NCBI RefSeq assembly: GCF_013403245.1
Contig: NZ_JACBNQ010000016.1
Span: 1 to 64,000, forward strand
DNA from: Sedimentibacter hydroxybenzoicus DSM 7310
GTDB taxonomy: Bacteria > Bacillota > Clostridia > Tissierellales > Sedimentibacteraceae
DNA: 64,000 nt
Direction of reading: 5' to 3'
In this document: positions 6,986 through 16,100 of the stretch, one piece after another
Layout of the letters: each line of letters begins with the position of its first letter
Position numbering within the stretch: position 1 is the first letter of the stretch
The notes under the pieces: model-generated
Seen by the model: the letters and a program-made list of their open reading frames with translations, nothing else
Database searches by the model: none
Told to the model about the DNA's origin: nothing
Position numbers and translations under genes: made by a program

Positions 6986-8578
6986 ATGAAGAACAAAAAG
7001 AAAGTAATTGCAGCAATTATTGTTATAGTATTAGTTATTGCTGTTGCAGGCATCAATAGTATGAGGAAAAGCTCTCTGGCAAATGCACCGGGCATGAATT
7101 TCAGCAGTGAAACTGAATATACCGTTGCCAGGGACGACATATCCGTTTCAGTATCGGAAAGCGGTAATGTTAATCCCACCGACAAGAGGATTATAAAATC
7201 TGAAATTAACGGAACGGTTGAAAGCATTTATGTAACTGAGGGGGATCAGATTGAAAAGGATCAGATTCTCACCTCATTGAAATCTGAAACATCAAGCGGC
7301 AGCCAGACGGAAATCAACAGCATAAAGCTGAATATTGAAAAAGCAAAACGGGAATTGAACGATTTATATAGCAATCAGGGCGAATTAAATATTTATGCTC
7401 CTGTTTCAGGTGTTATATCCGGCTTAAGCATCGAAAATGGTAATCAGATAAGTGCAAATTATGATATAGCCAGCATTAAGGATACGGACAATTCATACAT
7501 TGAGGTGTACTTTACCAAGGAGCAATTTGATAATATATCCATATCCGACAGCGTTTCAATCTTTATGACCAAATATTTCTCTACCGAAACAGGAACCGTT
7601 GTTGAAAAAGACAGTACTCCCGTACAAATGGGTGGTGGCACATTCGGATACTTGGTAACTGTTAAGATGAGCAATCCGGGCGGATACAGTGTGGGAGATC
7701 TGGCTCAGATTACAGTATCCAATGCACAGGGCAGCTATCAGGGAATGAGTACAGGTGAAATAATCGATGTTAAGGAAGAAAAAGTTACTTCCAAGGTAAG
7801 CGGTAAAATCAAGACTGTAAATGTGGAAAACGGAAAATATGTCAACAAGGGAGATGTAATAGCCACCATAGAGGGTGATGACATAAGCCTGCAGATTGCG
7901 GAAAAACAAAATGCAATAGAAAAATACAACTCACAGATTGAGGATCTGGTTGAAGGTGATACCATATTTTCACCTATGAAGGGAACTATTTTGAAAATAG
8001 ACGTATCTGAGGATGAGGTTGTTGACAGAACAACTGCATTGATGACTGTTGCCGATCTTGACAGCATGGAGGTAAAAATATCTGTTGATGAGCTTGATAT
8101 CAACAAAATAAAGCTTGACCAGCCTGCAAATATCACCTGTGATGTTTATCCCAACGAAAAGTTTACAGGCAAGGTCTCTAAAATATCAATGGAGGGAAAT
8201 ACACAAAGCGGCGTAACAACCTATGATGTAACAATCAAGTTAGACGACAGAAAATCTCTCATGTCAGGTATGAATGTGGATGTTGAAATACTGGCTGACA
8301 GCAAGGAAAATGTATTGATCATCCCCATAGATGCCGTGAACAGATTAAACGGTGACTACGTAGTTACAGTAAAGGATGCGGCAGGAAACAAGACAGATGT
8401 CAAGGTGGAATTAGGACTTGCCACAAAAAAGAAGGTAGAAATATTATCCGGACTCAATGAAGGCGATGTTATTGTTTACCGTGCGTCTCAATCCCCTGAC
8501 ATGATGCCCGGAGGCATGATGATGATGCCTGCAGGCGGTGGTAATGCAGTTATCAGACAGGAAGGTCCGAGACAATGA
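6986..8578 (+). CDS. MacA/HlyD-type periplasmic-adaptor-like efflux subunit
   Basis: This 530-residue protein has one N-terminal membrane anchor (residues 6-25), then biotinyl-lipoyl-like hairpins (GTVESIYVTEGDQIEKDQIL; a second set at SGKIKTVNVENGKYV), a coiled-coil stretch, a beta-barrel region (EVKISVDELDINKIK) and a distal domain ending in SGLNEGDVIVYRA. The last 30 residues are very rich in Met, Gly and Pro. In Gram-positive bacteria such adaptors work with MacB-type ABC exporters; the next two genes are exactly those (four-base overlap with the ATPase). Two lipoyl units instead of one make it longer than MacA. The Met-rich tail could bind a metal, but that is speculative. Confidence 0.88.
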   Translation: MKNKKKVIAAIIVIVLVIAVAGINSMRKSSLANAPGMNFSSETEYTVARDDISVSVSESGNVNPTDKRIIKSEINGTVESIYVTEGDQIEKDQILTSLKSETSSGSQTEINSIKLNIEKAKRELNDLYSNQGELNIYAPVSGVISGLSIENGNQISANYDIASIKDTDNSYIEVYFTKEQFDNISISDSVSIFMTKYFSTETGTVVEKDSTPVQMGGGTFGYLVTVKMSNPGGYSVGDLAQITVSNAQGSYQGMSTGEIIDVKEEKVTSKVSGKIKTVNVENGKYVNKGDVIATIEGDDISLQIAEKQNAIEKYNSQIEDLVEGDTIFSPMKGTILKIDVSEDEVVDRTTALMTVADLDSMEVKISVDELDINKIKLDQPANITCDVYPNEKFTGKVSKISMEGNTQSGVTTYDVTIKLDDRKSLMSGMNVDVEILADSKENVLIIPIDAVNRLNGDYVVTVKDAAGNKTDVKVELGLATKKKVEILSGLNEGDVIVYRASQSPDMMPGGMMMMPAGGGNAVIRQEGPRQ

Positions 8579-9249
8579 TAGATTTAAAAAAAATTACCAA
8601 GACATATGACATGGGCTCGGTACAGGTGGAGGTTTTAAGAGGTATATCATTACATGTAGATGAAGGTGAATTTTTAGCCATAGTAGGTCCTTCGGGCTCC
8701 GGAAAATCCACTCTGATGAACATGATAGGATGCCTTGATACTCCTACAACCGGCGAGTACTATCTGGACGGAAAGGAAATAAGCACCTACAATGAAAAGC
8801 AGCTGTCTAAAATAAGGAATCAGAAGATAGGTTTTATATTTCAGAAATTTAACCTTCTTCCTAAATTGTCCGCATTGGAAAATGTGGAGCTCCCGTTGAT
8901 ATACAGAGGTATGACTCACAAGGAAAGAAGGCAAAGAAGCATAGATGCACTGACAAAGGTGGGATTGGAAGACAGGATGAATCACAAGCCTACGGAGCTT
9001 TCAGGAGGACAACAACAGCGTGTTGCCATTGCAAGGGCTCTGGCAGGAGATCCTCCTGTACTTCTTGCAGATGAGCCCACAGGTAACCTTGATTCCAAAT
9101 CGGGAAGCGACGTTATGACCCTGATTAAACAGCTCAGCAAGGAAGGCAAGACCATTGTGCTTATCACCCATGACAATGAAATAGCCATGGAGGCCAAAAG
9201 AACAATTATAATTAAAGACGGTATGCTTGTTAACAACAGTATAGCTTAG
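8575..9249 (+). CDS. MacB/LolD-type ABC exporter ATPase
   Basis: This 224-residue ATPase shows Walker [10 protein letters not shown] near residue 40, Q-loop FQKFNLLP, signature [15 protein letters not shown] and Walker [10 protein letters not shown] followed by the switch His in VLITHD. The TGNLDS form is typical of the MacB/LolD/FtsE group. It overlaps the adaptor gene by four bases (ATGA) and is followed after 13 bases by the permease, so the three form one tripartite exporter, probably for peptides, antibiotics or lipids. Confidence 0.95.
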   Translation: MIDLKKITKTYDMGSVQVEVLRGISLHVDEGEFLAIVGPSGSGKSTLMNMIGCLDTPTTGEYYLDGKEISTYNEKQLSKIRNQKIGFIFQKFNLLPKLSALENVELPLIYRGMTHKERRQRSIDALTKVGLEDRMNHKPTELSGGQQQRVAIARALAGDPPVLLADEPTGNLDSKSGSDVMTLIKQLSKEGKTIVLITHDNEIAMEAKRTIIIKDGMLVNNSIA

Positions 9250-9262
9250 AAAGGAAACGATT

Positions 9263-10426
9263 ATGAATATAAAAAGTGTTACTAAAATGGCCTTTCAATC
9301 TATTTTTTCCAATAAAATGAGAACATTTCTTACAATGCTCGGGATAATAATAGGTGTTTTTGCTGTAGTTGTACTGATTTCCATAGGACAGGGAGCAACC
9401 TCCGGAGTTACGGAAAGTATATCAAGCATGGGGTCAAACATTATAAGTGTTAACATATTTGGCAGGAGGGCGTCCTTTGATTACAGAGATGTGAGAGAAT
9501 TTGAAAAGCTTGAAGGAGTTAAAAGTGTAACCCCTGTTTATTCATCCAATGCGATGGTCAAATACGATCTGGAAACAGTTAATGTAGGCATAACAGGCGG
9601 CAATGAAAATTATATGGATATCAACAATTATGAAATAGGCTCCGGGAGAGCAATAAATCCTGTTGATGTTGATTATCGAAACAAGGTTGCGGTAATAGGG
9701 GTGACTACGGCAGAGGATTTGTTTGGCAGAGACAATCCGATTGACAAGGACATATCCATTAACGGAGAAAAATATACTGTTGTGGGCGTGCTGCAAAGCA
9801 AGGGAAGCTCAATAATGGGTGACAGCAATGCAATCGTCATAGTGCCAATAACATCACTGATGAGACAGGACAACACAAAGACAATAAATTCAATAACGAT
9901 ACAAGCCAATTCTTCTGAAGAATCTACGTCTGCAAAGACAAATATAGAGAATTATCTTCTGGATTATTTCGGTGATGATGAATCATACATGGTTTTCAGC
10001 CAGGATGAAATGCTTGAAACCATAGGCGAGGTAACCGGGATGATGACAGCCATGCTGGGAGGTATTGCAGGAATTTCACTGTTAGTTGGTGGCATAGGAA
10101 TTATGAATATAATGCTTGTGACCGTAACAGAAAGAACAAGAGAAATAGGTATAAGGAAAGCCATTGGCGCCGGCAGAGCAAACATATTGATTCAATTTTT
10201 AATAGAGTCATCCGTCATGAGCGGTGTAGGAGGTGTAATCGGTGCATCCTTGGGGGTAGCTGCTTCATATGCAGTCAGCAATATGATGGGCATAACCTAC
10301 TCCATAAACATACCTGTTATTTTAGGTGCATTTATATTTTCTCTGGCAGTGGGAGTTTTCTTCGGATTGTATCCCGCAAACAAGGCTTCCAAATTAAAGC
10401 CCGTAGATGCATTAAGATACGAATAA
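9263..10426 (+). CDS. MacB-type ABC exporter permease
   Basis: The 387-residue protein has an N-terminal helix (residues 18-42), a large extracytoplasmic MacB-core domain (about 45-265) and three C-terminal helices of the FtsX domain. The sequence MLVTVTERTREIGIRKAIGA marks the coupling helix. Four helices in total is the MacB topology. It is the last gene of the adaptor-ATPase-permease operon and ends at a strong hairpin shared with the convergent permease gene. Confidence 0.94.
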   Translation: MNIKSVTKMAFQSIFSNKMRTFLTMLGIIIGVFAVVVLISIGQGATSGVTESISSMGSNIISVNIFGRRASFDYRDVREFEKLEGVKSVTPVYSSNAMVKYDLETVNVGITGGNENYMDINNYEIGSGRAINPVDVDYRNKVAVIGVTTAEDLFGRDNPIDKDISINGEKYTVVGVLQSKGSSIMGDSNAIVIVPITSLMRQDNTKTINSITIQANSSEESTSAKTNIENYLLDYFGDDESYMVFSQDEMLETIGEVTGMMTAMLGGIAGISLLVGGIGIMNIMLVTVTERTREIGIRKAIGAGRANILIQFLIESSVMSGVGGVIGASLGVAASYAVSNMMGITYSINIPVILGAFIFSLAVGVFFGLYPANKASKLKPVDALRYE

Positions 10427-10447
10427 AAAAAGACAGAGGAAAAAACA

Positions 10448-10513
10448 ACAGAGGGATGCTTCACCTGTCCGAATGGACAGTGCGAAGCATCCCTCTATCT
10501 TTTGTCTTTTTTC
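10448..10513. terminator. Bidirectional terminator between convergent genes
   Basis: GAGGGATGCTTC (10451-10462) pairs perfectly with GAAGCATCCCTC (10484-10495), with a further inner stem; T-rich on the + side and A-rich on the other. It serves the efflux operon and the purine permease gene. Confidence 0.88.
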
Positions 10514-10535
10514 CCGTCATAATATGAATTTTTTA

Positions 10536-11840
10536 TTACATAAATATGAATCTTAAAACAAACAGAAGTGATAAAACCAACATAACAGGAGATATTTCTT
10601 TGTACCTGCCCGACATAGCTTTAAGAACTACATATGATATCATACCAAATACAATACCCTCAGCAATACTATACGCAAACGGCATTATTACTATAGTTAA
10701 GAAAGCTGGAATAGCTTCTGTATAATCATCAAAATTAATTTTTGTAATAGGGCTCATCATGAACAGTCCTACAATTACTAAAGCCGGCGCTGTTGCAGCC
10801 GTTGGGACTAATGTAAATAATGGTGCGAAGAATAAAGCTATTCCAAACATAATTGCAGTTGTCAATGAAGTTAAGCCTGTTCTGCCACCCTCTGCAACAC
10901 CTGATGCACTTTCAACATAAGTTGTAACAGTACTTGTTCCAAGACATGCACCTGCAATTGTACCAATAGAGTCTGCCATCAATGCAGCTCCAACTCTCGG
11001 TAGTTTGCCATTTTCATCTAACATATCAGCTTTTGTTGCAACTCCTGCCAAAGTACCAACCGTATCAAATATATCAACGAATAGGAATGTAAACACCGTA
11101 ATTAACATTTCAAAAGAGAATATTTCATTAAATCCAACAAACTTAAATGCAACATCCTTAACTGATGGGGGTAAACTGACTATTGTACCAAAATTCTCCG
11201 GCAATACTGTAACACCCATTGGAATACCGATAATTGTTGTTAAAACTATACCCAGTAATAATGCACCTTTAATATTTCTTGCTAATAAAAATCCCGTTAT
11301 AATAATTCCTATAACTGCCAAAAGCGGAGCACCTGATGTTAATTCTCCTAAGGCTACGATTGTTCCGTCTCCTGTTTTAACTATCCCGGCACCGGACAAA
11401 CCTATAAATGCTATAAATAAGCCTATTCCAACCGAAACAGCATTTTTTAAATTTAGTGGGATTGATTCAAATATTGCTTCTCTTGCTTTTACAACGGATA
11501 ATAATACAAAGATAATTCCTTCAATAAGAACAGCAGTTAACGCAAATTGCCATGTTTTACCCATGGGTCCTAATACCACCGAGAAAGCAAAGAATGCATT
11601 TAGTCCCATACCAGGTGCCAATGCAAATGGATATTTAGCATATATAGCCATTACTAACGTTGCTATCATTGATGATAAGGCAGTTGCTGTAAATACTCCG
11701 CCTAAATCCATGCCTGTTGAATTTAACATTCCCGGATTAACTACTAAAATATATGCCATTGTCATAAATGTAGTAATACCTGCTAAAACCTCCGTCTTTA
11801 CATCTGTATTGTGTTCTTTAAGCTTAAAAAACTTTTCCAT
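10536..11840 (-). CDS. NCS2-family guanine/hypoxanthine permease (PbuG/AzgA type)
   Basis: This 434-residue integral membrane protein belongs to the AzgA branch of nucleobase transporters. Family marks are the N-terminal LAGITTFMTMAYILVVNP, the QSGG-equivalent FVDIFDTVGTLAGVA near residue 260 and the segment GTSTVTTYVESASGVAEGGRTG cut here into its recognisable parts TTYVESASG and EGGRTGLTS. It is a proton symporter for guanine or hypoxanthine in characterised homologues. A guanine-class riboswitch with terminator precedes it, which fits this substrate. Single-gene unit. Confidence 0.93.
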   Translation of the reverse strand: MEKFFKLKEHNTDVKTEVLAGITTFMTMAYILVVNPGMLNSTGMDLGGVFTATALSSMIATLVMAIYAKYPFALAPGMGLNAFFAFSVVLGPMGKTWQFALTAVLIEGIIFVLLSVVKAREAIFESIPLNLKNAVSVGIGLFIAFIGLSGAGIVKTGDGTIVALGELTSGAPLLAVIGIIITGFLLARNIKGALLLGIVLTTIIGIPMGVTVLPENFGTIVSLPPSVKDVAFKFVGFNEIFSFEMLITVFTFLFVDIFDTVGTLAGVATKADMLDENGKLPRVGAALMADSIGTIAGACLGTSTVTTYVESASGVAEGGRTGLTSLTTAIMFGIALFFAPLFTLVPTAATAPALVIVGLFMMSPITKINFDDYTEAIPAFLTIVIMPFAYSIAEGIVFGMISYVVLKAMSGRYKEISPVMLVLSLLFVLRFIFM

Positions 11841-12082
11841 TGCTCCTCCTGATTTTTAATATGTTATTAAACTAATTATTGCTATTGTTTGCATATGCAT
11901 GTAAAATATGCTTTTTATGCTTAATCTATCACCGATTTCTTTCTTGCTTTGAACTATCGCCATTGAACTGCGCTCTTGTAATCGGATACATTTCTCTAAA
12001 GCAATCTACAAATACTATCTATACTTTAGAGGTGTGTACCCATACCTATTTACAAATCGGATTAGGGTATAAGCAGGGAACT

Positions 12083-12106
12083 AAAAAAAGCGAATAGAAC
12101 ATTCGC
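12083..12106 (-). terminator. Riboswitch terminator of the purine permease leader
   Basis: On the - strand GCGAAT pairs with ATTCGC and seven T follow. It lies 21 bases downstream of the aptamer and fits an OFF switch in which guanine binding favours the terminator. Confidence 0.8.
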
Positions 12107-12127
12107 ATCATACATAGTAAACAACTT

Positions 12128-12196
12128 ATCAATAGTCAAACAATTTACGGTCGTTTGGTAGAAACTCAGGAACCATATCTTCCACATTATATTGAT
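12128..12196 (-). promoter_or_regulatory. Guanine-class purine riboswitch aptamer
   Basis: On the - strand P1 is ATCAATA/TATTGAT (12196-12190 and 12134-12128). Conserved junction elements follow: TATAAT, GATATGG, GTTTCTACC, CCGTAAA and TTGACTAT. The pyrimidine that selects the ligand, in GACTAT, is C, which marks guanine/hypoxanthine rather than adenine binding. Downstream is the terminator and the NCS2 permease. Confidence 0.95.
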
Positions 12197-12462
12197 GCGC
12201 TAATATTTAGTTTTTTGTTCGCAAAGGTATTATATATTAAAACAAAAGAATTGGCAATAAATATTTTTTATTGACAAATTCCGCAAGTGTTAGGAATGCG
12301 AATTAATTTTCTATCCAAATATTTTGAATGTCTGTCTGCATTTCTTGCATTATTTCCCAAACCCTGACTTTACATTAATGAATTTTATAACAGTAAAGTT
12401 GCAAAAGCAAATGTTTCCTATAGCCAATTTATAATTTTTTTTAATTTTTTTGCATTTTATTC
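12197..12462. other. Intergenic DNA, AT-rich
   Basis: Between the riboswitch and the promoter of the small Cys-rich gene. I see no supported frame or repeat; the promoter of the purine permease must lie at its left end. Confidence 0.5.
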
Positions 12463-12491
12463 TTTACAAATTGCATAATTAATGTTATAAT
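12463..12491 (+). promoter_or_regulatory. Promoter of the small Cys-rich gene
   Basis: TTTACA and TATAAT separated by 17 bases, 30 bases before the start codon. This is a good vegetative-type promoter. Confidence 0.7.
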
Positions 12492-12521
12492 AGGCTATAA
12501 GTAATTTAAGGAGGTAATATT

Positions 12522-12674
12522 ATGAATACAGGCGTGAAAGATATTAAAGATGTAGTTGCAAAAATGACCTTTAGAAAATGTGGAACTATCACATGTATAT
12601 ATAATGTTGACAGTAAATGCAGCCAAAAAGAATGTGAATTACATGAACGTGGATTAAGAAAAGAAGAAGATTAA
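12522..12674 (+). CDS. Small Cys-rich protein, unknown function
   Basis: This 50-residue protein has a strong ribosome binding site (AAGGAGG), its own promoter and its own terminator, so it is very likely real. Residues are mostly charged and it contains four Cys at positions 20, 25, 33 and 38 (CGTITC and CSQKEC), a pattern suited to binding zinc or an iron-sulfur cluster. There is no signal peptide. I recall similar small proteins in other Clostridia, often with unreliable names, but no established function. Its neighbours (purine permease, SulP permease) give no hint. Confidence 0.75.
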   Translation: MNTGVKDIKDVVAKMTFRKCGTITCIYNVDSKCSQKECELHERGLRKEED

Positions 12675-12718
12675 AAAATACGAAGGTGTTGTTATGGATA
12701 GTAAATACTATACTCAAT

Positions 12719-12758
12719 AAAACGGAAGAGATGCATATGCTTATCTTCCGTTTTTATT
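12719..12758. terminator. Bidirectional terminator
   Basis: AACGGAAGA (12721-12729) pairs with TCTTCCGTT (12744-12752), with A residues before and five T after. It lies between the small Cys-rich gene and the convergent SulP gene. Confidence 0.85.
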
Positions 12759-12781
12759 TTCACATTTTAGGGTGATTCTAA

Positions 12782-14425
12782 TTATTTTTCTGCTGCTATC
12801 TCTATAATTTCAAGATTTTTTAACGCTTCAATTGCATCCCAAAAGAATAAATCATTTCCAACCAGTTCCGTCAGACCGGAACGATCGAGCATTTCTTTTA
12901 CTGAAGGTTGAATTCCGCAAAATAGTACGTTGGTATTATTTTTTAAAATTTTACTGACAATTTCTTTGAATTCACTCACTGCAGATTCATCGATGGTAGT
13001 AACGGCTCTCATTGATATAATTATATTTTCTGTATCTTCTGCATGAGCAACGAGTGATTTAAGCTTTTCTCTCGTAATAAAAAACAGCGGTCCGGTTAAA
13101 TAAATTATCTTTGTATTCATGTGATCCATTGAAAACTCATGACCCTTTATCCTTTTTAGATCAACGGGACTGACATCAATTCTGAGTTCATTATCCTTTA
13201 TGATAAACATCATCATCCCCAAAAACACACCCATCAATATTGCTATTGTAAGATCAAACAATACCGTGGCTGCCATTGTAATTGTAAATTCAATAATAGC
13301 TCTTCCAAATCTTTTGCCGAAAATAAATTTTATTTCATTCCATTCATTCATTCGCCATGCAGTTATTATTAAAACACTTGCCAAGGCTGACATGGGTATT
13401 CTTGAAATAAACTTACCTAAAAAAAGCATTGAAAACAATAAACCTAAGGATTGCACTATTGAAACTATACGTGTCTGACCTCCGGACTTTAATGCTATAC
13501 TTGTCCTTGCAAGCACAGCCGAAGCAGGAATACCACCCAAAAAAGGTATCAATATATTTCCTACTCCTTGAGCAATTAATTCTCTATCTGCGTTAAGCGG
13601 TTGATTTTTGATTTTTCCTGCAGATGCCCCGCACAACAAGCTTTCAATCATGCACAGTACGGCTATGCTTAACGCAGGACTTATCAAGCTTAATACCTTT
13701 CCTATAGATATGCTGCCTAAAGACAATCTGCTTTCTAGAAAGATTGTACTTGGTATCTCGCCAACCAGCATAACCGGAAGGTCGGCAATACGGTTAACAG
13801 CTAAAATAATAATCAATCCTGCCAGGGAAGAAGGTATTTTTGCATTCCATTTTTTTGGCCAGAAAATCATTATTGCCATTACCAATAAGCCTATAAGCAC
13901 CGCATACATGTTGGGCTTAAAACCAAGCTCCGCATAAGATAAAAGTTTTTCGACATTTGTTTTTCCATATGAAACTGTTCCGAAGAAATTATCAATCTGA
14001 CCCAAAGCAATAATAATTGCAATGCCTGATGTAAAACCGGTTATAACAGGAGCAGGTATAAATGAAACCAATTTGCCAAAACGAAATATCGATACAATCA
14101 GCAGCAATATTCCTGATAAAAATCCTGTAATCAAAATTCCTTCTGTGCCATGCGTAGCATAAACAGTAGCCAAAATTGCAATCATTGTGCCTGTGGGACC
14201 GGAAACCTGATAGGAAGCTCCCGCAAGTACTCCCATAATCAGACCCGCAACTATTGCGGAAATAATACCTGATGGTGCACCCGCTCCACTGCTTACACCA
14301 AATGCGAGGGCAAGTGGTAATGCAACAGCTGTAACTGTCAGCCCTGCCATAGCATCAAGAGTAAATTTTTTTAAATCATAATTTTTGAATTCAAGATTTA
14401 AATCCTGAAAATATTGTTTTATCAT
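12782..14425 (-). CDS. SulP-family anion transporter with STAS domain
   Basis: I use the ATG at 14425 (547 residues) because GGAG lies at the right distance; the next upstream candidate is a TTG without a site. Residues about 20-400 form the SulP membrane domain (FTLDAMAGLTVTAVALPLAL, SGPTGTMIAILATVY). The C-terminal part from about residue 435 is a STAS domain with the TTIDESAVSEF helix cap. SulP proteins carry sulfate, bicarbonate or dicarboxylates; the substrate here cannot be read from sequence. A CRP-type palindrome lies just upstream. Monocistronic, divergent from dpaA. Confidence 0.92.
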   Translation of the reverse strand: MIKQYFQDLNLEFKNYDLKKFTLDAMAGLTVTAVALPLALAFGVSSGAGAPSGIISAIVAGLIMGVLAGASYQVSGPTGTMIAILATVYATHGTEGILITGFLSGILLLIVSIFRFGKLVSFIPAPVITGFTSGIAIIIALGQIDNFFGTVSYGKTNVEKLLSYAELGFKPNMYAVLIGLLVMAIMIFWPKKWNAKIPSSLAGLIIILAVNRIADLPVMLVGEIPSTIFLESRLSLGSISIGKVLSLISPALSIAVLCMIESLLCGASAGKIKNQPLNADRELIAQGVGNILIPFLGGIPASAVLARTSIALKSGGQTRIVSIVQSLGLLFSMLFLGKFISRIPMSALASVLIITAWRMNEWNEIKFIFGKRFGRAIIEFTITMAATVLFDLTIAILMGVFLGMMMFIIKDNELRIDVSPVDLKRIKGHEFSMDHMNTKIIYLTGPLFFITREKLKSLVAHAEDTENIIISMRAVTTIDESAVSEFKEIVSKILKNNTNVLFCGIQPSVKEMLDRSGLTELVGNDLFFWDAIEALKNLEIIEIAAEK

Positions 14426-14455
14426 TTTTTGCTCCAATATATCAAGTAATCATAT

Positions 14456-14471
14456 TGTGAATCATATCACA
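14456..14471. promoter_or_regulatory. CRP/FNR-type palindrome in the sulP-dpaA intergenic region
   Basis: TGTGAATCATATCACA contains TGTGA-N6-TCACA, the CRP half-site arrangement. It lies 31-46 bases from the SulP start, at or downstream of its probable promoter, so it would more likely repress. No CRP/FNR gene is in the window. Confidence 0.4.
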
Positions 14472-14572
14472 GGTAGATAGTTAAAGCAACATGAAAAGCA
14501 CAAGAATCGCTTAAATTTCAATGATTTTATGCAAACATTTGCATTATGCTCTAATTATGTAACTTTTTAATA

Positions 14573-14599
14573 ACCCAATCATAAAATAAGACATATTGT
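14573..14599 (+). promoter_or_regulatory. Possible sigma-K-type promoter of dpaAB
   Basis: AC at 14573-14574 and CATATTGT at 14592-14599 fit the mother-cell pattern AC-N17-CATANNNT. In Bacillus subtilis the dipicolinate synthase operon is expressed in the mother cell late in sporulation. The match is short and could be chance. Confidence 0.4.
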
Positions 14600-14617
14600 G
14601 TAAAAAAGGAGGACGAT

Positions 14618-15478
14618 ATTATCCAATTTGATGTGTGTTTTATAGGTGGGGATTTAAGGCAGACATATTTGGCTAATCTGCTGTATGAAAACGGATTTAA
14701 TGTAATAACATATCGATTAATAAACAGTAAAGAATTTAATTTAAATACTACAGATGATATAAGCTATGCTATGAATTTCAGCAAATTAATCATAACACCA
14801 ATTCCATTTTCAAAGGATAAAAAGCATATTACGGACCATATTCAGAATGAAAATAAACTCACTTTTGAAGAATTCTTACTTCATCTCAAATCAACTCATT
14901 GCTTAATAGGCGGAAACATTATTAAAGAAGCTATAGAAATCTGCAATAAAAACAATATTCCTTATCTTGATTTAATGAAAGTCGAGGAAATTGCAATGTT
15001 CAATGCTATTGCAACTGCTGAAGGTGCAATTGCTGAGGCGGTGACGAAAAGCTTAGGCAACCTCCATGGAAGCAGAGGATTGGTACTTGGATACGGTAAG
15101 ACGGGAAAGGTAATCGCATCTAAACTGAACGCTCTTAATGTAGACGTAACAGTAGGTGCAAGAAGTAAAATTGCGTTAACCGAAGCTTTTGTCAACGGCT
15201 GTGATATATTAGAGCTTGATGAGCTTAAAAGTAAAATATCCAAATTTGATTATATTTTCAATACAATACCCTTTATAGTACTGACGAAAGAACTTTTATC
15301 GACTCTATCACCAAAAATAACAATTATAGATATCGCTTCTTTACCGGGAGGGATTGACTACGCAGCTGCTAAAGAGCTGAACATCAATGCACATTTATGT
15401 TTAGGAATACCGGGAAAGTATGCTCCTTTGGCATCCGCTGAAATTTTATTTAATGAAATATTGCCCTTATTGAAATAA
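14618..15478 (+). CDS. dpaA: Dipicolinate synthase subunit A
   Basis: DpaA with DpaB oxidises the lysine-pathway intermediate dihydrodipicolinate (or its hydroxy precursor) to dipicolinic acid for the spore core. The N-terminal domain starts with FDVCFIGGDLRQ and the C-terminal NAD(P)-binding domain has GLVLGYGKTGKVIA near residue 155. The first standard start is GTG at 14633, but that is 20 bases from the ribosome binding site AAAGGAGG (14605-14612) and cuts into the first beta strand. An ATT at 14618 is five bases from the site and restores it, giving 286 residues. I favour ATT. dpaB follows directly. Confidence 0.9.
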   Translation: MIQFDVCFIGGDLRQTYLANLLYENGFNVITYRLINSKEFNLNTTDDISYAMNFSKLIITPIPFSKDKKHITDHIQNENKLTFEEFLLHLKSTHCLIGGNIIKEAIEICNKNNIPYLDLMKVEEIAMFNAIATAEGAIAEAVTKSLGNLHGSRGLVLGYGKTGKVIASKLNALNVDVTVGARSKIALTEAFVNGCDILELDELKSKISKFDYIFNTIPFIVLTKELLSTLSPKITIIDIASLPGGIDYAAAKELNINAHLCLGIPGKYAPLASAEILFNEILPLLK

Positions 15479-15501
15479 ATATGAAAGAAAGTAGGATTAT
15501 T

Positions 15502-16089
15502 ATGATTTTATCAGGTAAAAATATAGGAATCGGAATTACCGGATCATTTTGTACTTTTGATAAAATAATTCCTCCGATTACAAAGTTAAAAGAGCTTGAG
15601 GCAAATGTATCTACCGTATTTTCTGACAATGCAAAATCTTGTGACACAAGATTTTGTGAAGCAGAAGATTTCCTTAAGCTTGTATATCAATTAACCGGAA
15701 ACGAGCCCATTACAACAATTGTAGATGCCGAACCGGTTGGTCCTAAAAATTTATTCGACATTTTTATAATTGCACCTGCTACGGGAAACACCATTGCAAA
15801 ATTAGCCAATGCAATTACCGACACTCCTGTACTGATGGCTGCAAAAGCGCATCTCAGAAACAATAAACCTGTTGTTATTTCTGTTTCAACAAACGATGCA
15901 CTAAGCATGAACTTTAAAAACATAGGTACACTTTACAATACTAAAAATATATTTTTTGTTCCCTTTGGTCAAGATAACTATAGGTCCAAACCTAACTCCA
16001 TGGTTGCTGATGTTGACCAAATGATACCGACCATTGAAAAGGCGCTTGAAGGAAAACAAATCCAGCCGGTCATTATACTGCCGCAATAA
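15502..16089 (+). CDS. dpaB: Dipicolinate synthase subunit B
   Basis: This flavoprotein-like subunit (HFCD/Flavodoxin-like fold) pairs with DpaA in dipicolinate formation in the mother cell. The start ATG at 15502 gives 195 residues beginning MILSGKNIGIGITGSFCTF, which matches the family; an in-frame ATG at 15481 directly follows the dpaA stop and has no binding site. Visible motifs are GITGSFCTF at the N-terminus and FDIFIIAPATGNTIAKLAN near residue 85. Presence of dpaAB separates this organism from cluster I clostridia, which lack it and use another enzyme. Confidence 0.94.
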   Translation: MILSGKNIGIGITGSFCTFDKIIPPITKLKELEANVSTVFSDNAKSCDTRFCEAEDFLKLVYQLTGNEPITTIVDAEPVGPKNLFDIFIIAPATGNTIAKLANAITDTPVLMAAKAHLRNNKPVVISVSTNDALSMNFKNIGTLYNTKNIFFVPFGQDNYRSKPNSMVADVDQMIPTIEKALEGKQIQPVIILPQ

Positions 16090-16100
16090 TAACAACCCTC

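Noticed and set aside
11005-11859. Large + strand frame opposite the purine permease gene
   Set aside because: Low-complexity translation rich in Pro, Ile and Asn, a mirror of the membrane protein's codons, without a binding site.
11879-12097. Open frame on the + strand opposite the purine permease leader
   Set aside because: It runs antisense through the riboswitch terminator and has no ribosome binding site.
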